Shown here: piece by piece, positions 54,345 to 64,000 of the stretch
Layout: the number at the start of each line of letters is the position of its first letter
How positions within the stretch are numbered: the stretch's first letter is position 1
Source: Berberis thunbergii
Lineage: Eukaryota > Streptophyta > Magnoliopsida > Ranunculales > Berberidaceae
DNA length: 64,000 bases
Direction: 5' to 3'
NCBI GenBank assembly: GCA_003290165.1
Contig: QNQO01000547.1
Span: 372,001 to 436,000, forward strand
Program-made: the position numbers and the translations under genes
Notes under the pieces: model-generated
What the model was told of the DNA's origin: nothing
Seen by the model: only the letters and a program-made list of their open reading frames with translations
Databases searched by the model: none

Positions 54345-57300
54345 CTATTCTTTGGGAGTTGTCTCCAAATTCCCAACTTGTGATGCAATTACGGAGATTG
54401 CTTCATCAATAGGCAAGTCATCACTTGTTTGGCTTGCAACACTCGTGTCTTCCCCAACTGTAGAGGATCGCTGTGATGCAGCCTCTGTCGTTAATGAGGT
54501 TGACTCTGACTCCTCCACCGGTTGCTGTAGACTCCAATACATGATACTGGCTGTTAGAGTGAGGATCATCTTCTGGTTTACCTGGCATGATGTAGAAAAA
54601 CAGCATAAGTTTAACTCACTGACAAGTTGCATCAGACCAAATTTACTTAAAATGAGGTTGGCAGTGTTCATGAACATAAAGCAATTTTTTTTCTCATGAG
54701 GTAAAAGCATGTATAGTTCTAATTCTCTACTATTGATTTCATATCAAATAGGCATTGCAATTGGAAAACTTTTTCAGGAACTAGTAATATCATTCCATAT
54801 AATGCAAGTTTAAAGCAATCCAAATGGGGTTTTGCAGCAATTATCCCTGGCACACTGTAAGGTAAGCTTATGGAACATATATGACGGTTGAGAAATAAAA
54901 CATGATACAAGATGCCCAAATACTCTTACCTCCATTATGTCCTCGGGCAACAAGAAAATTGAACAACCAAGCTTTCTAGCCACACTGATAATATATGTTG
55001 CATTCAGTTTCTTTTCGTCATCTGCCATGTTGACGATCAGCAGAAGTAAAACGTATAATTCAAGTACTCTTTGTATACAAAAATTGGTTTCATCCTCAAC
55101 AAAAACATAAAATTTCGAAAAAGCTTCATGCTATATTTCTCATCAGAGGGGAAAAACCTTAATACTAGAGCAACTGATTGCCAAATGAGTATGAATTCTA
55201 ACATGTGATGAGTTTGAAGTTATCTTGATTGGTAGAAACCTACCAGTTTCACCCTTCGTAACAAGGTTCCAGTTGACAACCCTTGGTTCCACTGAACTCA
55301 GAAGTTCGAGGAAGAAAATACCATTTGATAGGTTTTTATCCTAAACATAATTTGGAATTGCTGTCAGAACCATATAAAGAAAGGTTTAAAATCTGAGGAT
55401 AAATTAAAAGTAAATAGTTTCGATACCTTGAAACTCTCCATTTGACTGGTTCTTCCTGTGCTAGCCACTTTATTATTTGCCCAATTTATTATATCTGCAT
55501 CTGTCATTTCCTTTTTCTGGGAGTGGAACCTCAAGTTCTTCAAGAGTTGAAGCATATTAAACCTCATCAACTGCCATAAAAATGCTGAAACAAAACCAAG
55601 TTATTCAGCTCAGTTCAAAACAAACAGTTTCAAGAACAGAATTAGATCACTTGTACTGTTAAACAGTTTAAAAATCTAAAATGAGGAGGTCCTGAAAATT
55701 CTAGTTCATGGAGGTGTTATGATAAATCACCAAGTAGAGATGAGCTTATTTCTTCAAATTAGTTTTTGATAATCATAGTTGAGATGTGAAAAAACTCACC
55801 AAGTATAAGCTTCTTATTTCCTTGTACAAAATCATTTCCAGCTACATTCACTAAAGAGAATTTCAATTGCTTCCCAATCCTTATGACTTCATTACAATTT
55901 TCTACTTTTCTGAATGGCATCTTAATAGGAGGCTTTGACGCGTGCTTCCAGTTGACAATTCCTGGGGAAACCTTGTTGAGACATTCTAATAGAACCCATC
56001 TGCGAATATAAGAACGACATGTCAAGCAAAATATGTAGAAGCAACAAACTTTAACACATGGACAATGAAACTCACCCATTTCTGACATCCTCAAACACAT
56101 TATTTACATAAGTAGCAATCCCAAGACTATTGATCCACAGTCGGAAACAACGTTCTTCTCTTGATACTTGTTCATCATCTGGCATCATCTCGGCAAAAGA
56201 TATCTTGTTACTATCCACTGACAAGCCATTCCTGCAAAAGAAGTACTCCATTAGCATCCATAACCCCAACATTTATTGAGAAAGCTCTATAGCTTAACAG
56301 TTAAAACACCACATGCAGAATTATACAAAAACATGGTCATGTCATCATTACTCCTCTGAGTAGAACCTACATCTAGATGAGCTGAAGGGTGCTTCTCTAT
56401 GAATCCATCTTGTTTGAAAATTTTCACTCCATAGTCCATAATCAAGAAAAAATTTCAAAATTGGCGTACACTTGAGAATCACATGTGAGGAGGTAGATAT
56501 ATAGAAGACATAATTTCTACATCTGCAGTGTCCGGAGAAAAATGAAAGCATGCATGTCCTTACCTGTGATGGAATATGTGAGCAACGAATGCAAGATTCA
56601 AATTTGATGACCCCTCAATGATATCTTTTGGAGATATGTATCTTTTGCAGTTCATTCTCTCTGCATGCTGAAGTATCAATTCTGCCCTTTGAGTAGGATC
56701 CTTAGTATCTAAAGTAGCTGGGCTACAATGTTCTGGTGCTAGAACATTAAGCAGGTAAGCATATGCTTCTCCATCCTGAAAGAGAATATTTAATGTCATC
56801 ATAGGGAAGCTGCTAATTAAGAACTATTCAAGAAGCGCGTTTAGCTAAAATGCCAAGGTAAACATATCCCTTGATGAATTACGTATGTCCTCGTGTAGGG
56901 ATGACAATGCATGTCGCCATCAGAAGCATTTGACACAGAATAATTTTTTCACGAAAAGAGAGCGTGAAAGCTACTATAATTTAAAATGGAAAAAGGCATG
57001 TTGTGTCTATAAATGTTGGAATTACAGCACCATATGTAAGGTTCCGATAAATTAAGCTCAACTCCAGCTTGTTCTGCATATTAGGTAAATGCTATCCTAC
57101 CTTTGATTAACACAAATCAGCTGCCAATTTATCCTCATTCACGACTTAGAAGTGGAATAAGCATGCTTACCAGAAATAAAATGAAATAGTTCTTGCAAAC
57201 TATTCATAAAAAAATGGACATACTCTAATTGATCAATTTTTTTTTTTTGGGTGTGTTAGTTTGCACAGGACAAGCAGGGGTTTGAAGATACACTACCATC

Positions 57301-58990
57301 TTACCTTTACATCTGTAGAAAAATTTGTAATGGGTTTCTTGTAGCCTGCTTTGTTTAGATGAAAATTCATCCATTTGAGCAGTAACTTTTCTGGGGCTAA
57401 ACCCATGAGCTCCTCCACATCCTGCAAATTTCATGTGAGCATGGAAGACACACAATAAGCTATTTTTAAGATAGTAACCGCCTGATTTGCCTATTCACAA
57501 AAGTAAAGTTTCATCAGTCAGACCTTGCTATCCTCTACCAGTTCGACCAATTGAGGTGTCTTCTTTAAGTTGAGATCCGCTAACAGTTGGATCTAACATT
57601 GTGTTCACATGTAAATATCAGCACAAATAGATGAAACATAAAAAAAAATGTCAATGTTCAATCTCTTTAATCTGCTTTTTATCATATTCTCATTTTCTCT
57701 CTCTAGGTCATTTACTATATAACAACAATGAGTAATAATTGTTATTCCAGTTTTGCGTCTTCAGAAGCTTGGAAGTAAAATAAAAGGAGACAAAAAAAAC
57801 ATACACCCTGAAGTGCTCACCTTAATAATTTGAGAAATCAACCCAAGTACCAGATGTGGCTACAAAAACAAATAAGGTTAGTTTAAAGGCAACCAAGTCA
57901 GTAAGAAAATGACATTAATAAAACTCAATTTAGCATCTGAAATTGGCTTTGGCTCACCCTTGCTTCAATCAAGTCCTGTGTTCCAATGTTAACCACAGTG
58001 CATCCAATAGCCTTTGCAGAGTTGAGACAAAGGGTATGGTTCTCATTCCTTTCCCAAGGGTTAATTATCCGTTTGGTGTTGATAGCTCGCTCGTCAATTG
58101 TTCCCGGCACAGCAACATTGATCAGTTTACTGCATATAAGTGCAAAATGTATAAAAGACCACTTACACATTATTACCTACTTCTATTATTAAGTATGATA
58201 ACATGAACATAAAGCTGGTACCAGAGAAGAACGCCATCTTTCACAAGATTGAAAAGATCATCAGTGGCTGGATCCAATGGGAGATACTTCTTCAGGAAGC
58301 GGTCTTCTCCGAGGTAGCTGTTAATGTGGGCAACATAAGAAGATCTCTCTGAAGTATCAATTGTATGTAAAAGGGTGGTCGTTATCTCCTTAAGAAATGT
58401 TGAGGATGTCTTTTTTGAGTCGTCACCCCGTTTTGCTGTTGCTCGGGCTTGCAAGTTTAGATAAGCCTGTCCATACCATGTGGTTCATTCATGAATGTTC
58501 TATATATGTAAACAAAAGCCATACTAAGGTAGAGAGACTCACTCGAAGGTAAGCTTCAAAGTCGATCTCTTCGGACATGTCTGGAGTTGCCTCACCCAAA
58601 ATTTTTCTTATCTCCTCCTCAGTGAACATCTCATGCAAAGCTTTCATCTTTGCCATTACAGGTGGCAAATCTCTTACTGCGACTCTACCATTTTGGCCTT
58701 GAGTTCTGAGCGAAATAAACTAAAAGAAAAAAAAAACACATAATCCTTAAATCTCCTCAACACTAAAAATTCTAATTGAATAGATTTCTCATTTCAAAAT
58801 AAAATACAATTAGAACTAATAAGAACATTCACCAAAATGGATTAAGAAAAAAAATTGAAAATAAAGTGACTAAGAAGAGGATCCTGATACTTGCCTTCGA
58901 TTTAAGCATACGAAGCTCGACCTGAGTGAACTGGCTCTGAAGCCATTGATCCGAAACCACAACACCCACAAATCCAGACATCGTCGACAT
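54345..58990 (-). CDS. FIM: Fimbrin (actin-bundling protein, four CH domains)
   Basis: Fourteen exons close in frame: 58981/58990-58895, 58719-58543, 58466-58222, 58129-57958, 57859-57821, 57592-57524, 57421-57305, 56775-56564, 56231-56076, 55999-55800, 55584-55427, 55340-55244, 55021-54930 and 54581-54345 (TAG). The product is about 685 residues. The N-terminus ([20 protein letters not shown]) and an EF-hand-like region are followed by four calponin-homology domains in two actin-binding units: [126 protein letters not shown] and [20 protein letters not shown]. Fimbrins cross-link actin filaments into bundles in the cytoplasm. Exon 1 ends AAG followed by GCAAGT, so intron 1 appears to be GC-AG. 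Two in-frame ATGs lie three codons apart; the second matches the usual MSGF start. Confidence 0.96.
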
Positions 58991-59790
58991 TGTTGCCAAT
59001 GTTATGTATGGATCCTTATAGTGGGAGATAATGCTGATTGCCCACTAACTGGTCCTAACAAAAACTAATCAAATTAAAAAAAAAACCATTATAATTCTTC
59101 AACAACAAATTTCAACATACCATCACCAGAATCAAAACAATAATTCAAATCCACATTTTTGCAAACAAAAAATACTCAATGTAGTGAATATGAAGAACAT
59201 CATCTGTAAGATCTAAATGCATGATAAGAATGTCAAGAACCATAATACAAATAAAGAAGAACAATTACATAAATCTTGCTTAAATCCAATACTTTGTTAT
59301 ATATATTGCCTTTCAAAAAAAAAAAAAGGATCCATACCCAAACTGTGAAATTGAGAAATAAACATAACCCATTGTTGCATACCCGATAAGATCATAGATT
59401 TACAATGGGATCCATTGTTTTGTTCAACTTTAATTTGTTGCAGGTGTTTGAGGGTGTTGTTTGAGATATTGTGAATAATGGGGTTCTTCCTTAGAATCAA
59501 AACCAGAAAGAATGAACAAAAGAGAGAGAGAGAGGATTGATTTGGCAATGTTGGTTGGATAGAGGGAAAAGTCAGGAGAGAAAACCGTTTTGCCTTCAGA
59601 ACTGCGAAGACAAAGGAGGACAGCCAAGTGCTGTGCTTCTCTTCTGTTCTTCATGGCCTAGACATTTGCCTCATCTTTTCTTAATATGCCCCTACATCAT
59701 TTAAATTCTTAGCCTATAACCCTTGTAGTTGATAGTCATTTTATAAATCAAATAAAGAGATTCATGGTTTCCTAAACATGGCAATGTGAT
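58991..59790 (-). promoter_or_regulatory. Fimbrin 5' UTR and promoter side
   Basis: The sequence lies upstream of the fimbrin ATG. A (GA)7 run at 59521-59534 and a purine-rich neighbourhood are typical of a plant leader or core promoter. A 5' UTR intron is possible. No start site can be fixed. Confidence 0.35.
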
Positions 59791-59801
59791 CTTTCGAGCC
59801 G

Positions 59802-60014
59802 GTTCTATATATAGTTTTAATTTTGAAATCTTTACTAACCAAATTGAATGTTAAGTTATAGTTGGAAATCATTAATATAAAGTTACTCTGATTTGTTAAT
59901 TTTGAAGATTCTATATAGTTTCATTTTTGAAATCTTTACTAACCAAATTGAATGTTAAGTTATAATTGGAAATCATTAATATAAAGTTACTCTGGTTTGT
60001 TAATTTTGAATATT
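59802..60014. repeat. Tandem duplication, about 104-bp unit x2
   Basis: gaaatctttactaaccaaat at 59825 and 59929 marks two adjacent, nearly identical AT-rich units (ggaaatcattaatataaagt also shared). The duplication sits just beyond the 3' end of the LINE. Confidence 0.85.
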
Positions 60015-60087
60015 ATAATTAATTCTTAGGAAAGTTTAAAATTTTGCATAATTTTATGTCTCTTTTAGGCGAGTCCAATATATATAT

Positions 60088-63000
60088 ATATATTCTTTTT
60101 TGATGAAGCCCAAGGCAATAGTATATATAAGTAGTTAAGTATGAGTACAAATTAGTTTGCCAGCTGCTCGAGCCAAGTTATGGCATCAATATTGAGATCC
60201 CTACAAACGTATTCACAATCCCACGCGGGGAGCAAAAGAAACAAACCTCTTATATGGCTAATTATTGGGGCGCCAGACCCAGTTCGTAACAAAAGAAGGC
60301 TTGGAATCATCATCATGCAAAACCTCTATTATATTTGCTAAGTCACCAAAAAGGAAACCAGATTGCCATTGTTGTGCCTGAATGAAAAGCAACACTGCCT
60401 TTGCCACGTATCCCTTTGCCATAGTGCTATCTAAAACCTTCCCCCTATTGGACAGGCTACGGTGGCAAGCACACGTCCATGAAGATCCATTGCAATCACG
60501 CAAATAGATCCGTGTTTGTTGGAATAAAAAACAGGCGATAAAACTGACAAGGATTGTATTTGGGTGCAAGTCCAAGGGCATATGCTTCATCTAGTTTGAT
60601 TTGGAATTGAGTATGTGATGTCTAGCTGACTGGATTTGAGCTTGAATGAACAGATTGCGGGTGGTAACCGTCTCAGAGTGGGGGCCAAATATGGTACCTT
60701 GGAAGGATGTGGAAGTCGATTATGGAACATGTTTGTCTGTTATAGCTGTTTCAAGAATGCAGGGAATGGAGGGGAAAGTAAGTGGTGCCCCCCCCCCCCC
60801 CGAACTGGTGGTAAACCAGTGCCTGTACCAGGCTGACCGGGTTTGTTGCAATATAAAGAACAAAAATTGAATATCGACTTTGGCTCTATTGAAAATTGCC
60901 TAATTGTGAATCCTCCAGATGGTGAGAAGAATAGTCGTAAATTGGGATAACATCTCAATCTTTTTCTCCCGGATGGGCCTTGGCAGTATCCCACATAAAC
61001 TGAAAAAAACCCAAAACTGAGGGAGGATTGAAACTGGATCTGCGCCAATCAATAGGGAGATTTGAGCGCATCCAAAAGCTAGTGATGACTGGGCAGATAA
61101 AAAAGAGGTGTATGATATCCTCACAGTGATTGTGGCAAAAAATACAGGTGTCCTCGATTGTCATGTGAACCCTAACAAGATTGGTCATAATTGGGAACAA
61201 GTTTTGGCTGATCTTCCATAAAAAGAAAAAGGGCACAGGTTGGTGCTTTGATTTCCACAAAGCTCTAAGCTGAGCAGGCCCAAAAGTGTTGGGAGCTAGA
61301 TTGGAAGTTGAGGTCTCGTACTGTTCCAAGGTGAAAGCTTGGGTGACACTTTTAATCGAGAATAGACATTTGTTGTTCGAAATCCAAATAAGCTTGTTAA
61401 GGCTCGTGTTAGGTCTAATCACGAGGTCCTGTATATCTCGAGTCACTGGGGTCGGGAAAATGGAGTTGAAAAGCTCAACATTCCAGCTGACAGTGTGACC
61501 ATGAGAGGAAGTCCATAATTTATGGATAGACTTTGGTAGAAGAAGGTCCATGTGATTGCGGATACAATCCGCAAGCATTAGATCTGGTTTAACCCAATAG
61601 TCATACTAAAGGTCAATCCGATTACTAGATATGACTTGCTAAACCAGATAACGCTTTATTTTGGCTAGAGCCATGAGATTTTCTCTCCAAGCGAAGGAAG
61701 GCAACGAAGGGAATTTGGAAAGTTGGAAGATACTCTGTGTTGAAATAAAAAGCTTTGAGTTGACAAGTTCTAGGGTTTCGAGGATGAGAGATAACATCCC
61801 ACATGCTCTTTGCCATTAAGGCAATATTTTTGTTCATTTTGGAAGGAACGTTGAGCCCCCCAGGTGGCGGGGTTGAGAAATTTTGTCCCAAGTACACAAA
61901 TGCTTCGCATTGCTATCGATGACCCCATTCCACCAGAAGTTCCGAGCGAGATTATCATCTAGGCAGGATGAATGTTTGCATAGTGTAGACATGCAATGTT
62001 CTAAAAAGCGCTAGGCGCTGGGTGGGCGGCGAGCAGGTGCCTAGCGCCCAAGGGCCTAGGCGGTCTTAGGTTTTGTATTATAACTTTAATAATTTACAAA
62101 AGTTAAGCATAATACCTTATCAATTACATCCAATTTAATGCCAAGATACATATGCAAAATTTAAAAACATGAAAAATTAACAATCATGAACAACATTTAT
62201 TAAAACTCAAATGACTGAAGTTGGTCATGATGGGTACTTTATATAAAATTGAATTTGTGGACAAATATCCAAACTTACTCTTTTATTTTTCTTCAAATTG
62301 CATGAATAACCTCAGTCAGGTTTGATAAAATCTATATTAGTAAAATAGGTACTGGCAGATCCTTTGAGAATTTCATTAAGTAATCATTTCTTGCTACATT
62401 TAGACATATACTGAATAAAAAAATAATTAAATAGTTTATTTCTAAAAAAGGAAAGAAAAATAAAATAAGAACACAATCAGCCTTATTTAAAAAAAAAAAA
62501 TCGCCCAGACCACCTAGGCCGCCCAGACCCGCCTAGACTGCCCAGAAACCCGCCCAGCCATTAATCTGGGCGCTTTTCTACCTTCTAGTGCCTAGGCCGA
62601 TTTTTAGAACACTGTAGACATGTATAAAATTTAGAACAACTTTAATCATTACAGTTCTACCAGCCCGGGATAAAAATTTTGATTTCTAGCTAGAGAGTTT
62701 AGCATTAACTTTGTCAACTCAGAATTGAAAGTCATTTGCTTTCTTTTTGGAGATCCAATGTATTCATCCTTAGGGTTATAGAGTTTGGATCCCAGAATTT
62801 TGTTAATCATTTTGGAATTTTTAGGGTGAACATTGGAACTGTAGAAAATTGAGGATTTGTCATAATTGACTACTTGACTTGAGGCGAGGCAATACTGTTG
62901 TAAGATGTATTTGATAGAGTGTGCTTCAGCCAAATAAGCCAGGCAGAACAAAATAAGGTCATCTGCATACAACAATGAATAATAGAGGGAGAATGTCTTT

Positions 63001-64000
63001 TGATCTTGATGTTTTTGTTAAGGTCATCAAATTCAGTTCGAGTAAGGAGTTGGTAAAGAGTCTCCGCAATCATGATGAACATATAAGGAGATAGGGGGTC
63101 GCCCTGACAAATTCCTTGAGAAGATTTGATGGGAGGAAGAGGCGAGCCATTTAGAAAAAATTGGAGGGATGAGGTAGAAATACATTGTTCGATCATGGTT
63201 ACGCAATCCTCCGCAAAGCCTAGTTGTCTACAAATTTGGAGCATGAAAGGCTATTCGACTCGGTCATAGGCTTTAGCCATATCAATTTTGATAGTCATCT
63301 AGCCTTGTTTCTTCCTGTGAAAATTTTTCATTTGATAAAAGGATTCATGGGCAAGGCTAACATTGTTAGCAATATTCCGACCTTTCAGAATTGTACCCTG
63401 GTTTGGGGGATGATGTCATTGAGCAGAGATTTGATCATATTAGCCAAGATCTTCCAGATGACTTTGTAGATGATGTTACATAGCCTTATAGGACGAAACT
63501 TGTCCGAGGTGATGGGGTTACCCACCTAGGGATTAGGGCTATGAATGTCCTATTGAGCTTAGGGTTCAACTCCTTAGTAATGAAGAAGTTTTGGACAACA
63601 ATGATCACATCAATCTTCACAATGTCCCAGTAGTATTGGAAGAAAAAAAACATGGAAGCCATCAGGCCCAAGAGCTTTGCGTTTGCCCATGTCAAAGATG
63701 ATGTCTTGGATGACAGTAGCACTAGATATGGCTAGAAGGTTTGCATTGATATCCGAAGAAATGACCGGGGTGAAAAAGGAAAGAAATTCATGGTTTGGGG
63801 CAGGACCATAAGATTGAAAGATATTGCTAAAATAACTATTGAGAACGGATCCTACTGTTTCCTGATTCGAGTGCCAGGAAATCACATCATCCTTTAAATG
63901 CAAAGATTTCTTATCTTCCAAAGCATAGAGGTAAGATGGAAGAAATTGGTATTCTTGTCACCTTCATTAAGCTAGGAAATTCTCGATTTATTATGCCAGA
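60088..64000 (-). mobile_element. LINE with RNase H domain, broken, continues past right edge
   Basis: On the minus strand from the right edge: KALGPDGFHVFFLP, the RT core (FAEDCVTMIEQCISTSSLQF, FLNGSPLPPIKSSQGICQGD, PLSPYMFIMIAETLYQLLTR), an intact YADD box (LYADDLILFCL), RVVMIKVV-type follow-on, the zf-RVT region (LRALWKSKHQPVPFFFLWKI, CIFCHNHCEDIIHLFFICPV) and an RNase H-like C-terminus near 60258-60590 (SSWTCACHRSLSN, AKAVLLFIQAQQWQSGFLFG). The frame changes several times, so it is inactive, although the YADD box survives. A 14-base C run is at 60788-60801. The 3' end reads GGGCTTCATCAAAAAAG followed by an AT dinucleotide run. A hAT-type MITE interrupts it at 61994-62614. It differs from the LINE at 30.8 kb. 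Confidence 0.88.
61994..62614. mobile_element. hAT-type MITE nested in the LINE
   Basis: The ends are CAATGTTCTAAAAAGCGC and, inverted, CAGTGTTCTAAAAATCGG. They are flanked by identical TAGACATG at 61986-61993 and 62615-62622, an 8-bp duplication. The subterminal parts are GC-rich with repeated gccta/cgcccag words (gcgctaggcgctgggtgggc; cgcccagaccacctaggccg). The middle is AT-rich and non-coding. Length is 621 bp. Because it splits the LINE, it inserted later. Confidence 0.9.

Overview
The window is nuclear DNA of a flowering plant, most likely a eudicot or other non-grass angiosperm. It is AT-rich, its genes are split by many GT-AG introns, and it is full of plant-type transposable elements. 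I assigned everything by reading translations and splice sites by eye; no database search was run. Exon models were tested by checking that splice phases close in frame.

Four host genes are present. (1) About 977-9418, minus: the N-terminal half of an EDM2-like PHD-finger chromatin protein. The gene runs off the left edge and has an apparent one-base frameshift at 1966-1972. (2) 15994-29229, minus: a complete TIC110 gene, the chloroplast inner-envelope import component. It has 15 exons that close in frame to 1016 residues. (3) 45939-53688, plus: an ankyrin plus double-BTB/POZ protein of the At2g04740 type (5 exons, 573 residues). Its first intron is swollen to 5.4 kb by a hAT transposon. (4) 54345-58990, minus: a fimbrin with 14 exons, about 685 residues and an apparent GC-AG first intron. 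Genes 3 and 4 converge tail to tail. The BTB/fimbrin pairing, and the presence of EDM2 nearby, resemble gene adjacencies I recall from Arabidopsis, so this looks like an old conserved neighbourhood expanded by repeats.

Between and inside these genes lie: a decayed berberine-bridge-enzyme-like pseudogene ending at a CACTA-like repeat (about 12880-14334); four copies of a GC-rich palindromic MITE in two close pairs (11.1-11.5 kb and 37.5-37.8 kb); a plus-strand LINE with damaged catalytic motifs (30.76-34.09 kb); a PIF/Harbinger element with terminal inverted repeats and TAA target duplications (38272-43685), which carries an open DDE transposase, a frameshifted Myb-like ORF and a captured HSP70 fragment; a 1.15-kb imperfect palindrome (44.0-45.15 kb); a hAT element with a perfect 8-bp target duplication (47989-51393); and a second LINE (from about 60.09 kb to the right edge) interrupted by a hAT-type MITE with its own 8-bp duplication. 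LINE remnants, including an RTE tail, also sit in introns of the EDM2-like and TIC110 genes.

The host genes act in different places: chromatin, plastid envelope, probable ubiquitin-ligase adaptor, and actin cytoskeleton. They are not an operon or a pathway. I found no convincing undescribed molecular system. The most unusual items are the gene-capturing Harbinger element, the long palindrome upstream of the BTB gene, the TE-loaded introns, and the possible disruption of the EDM2-like gene.
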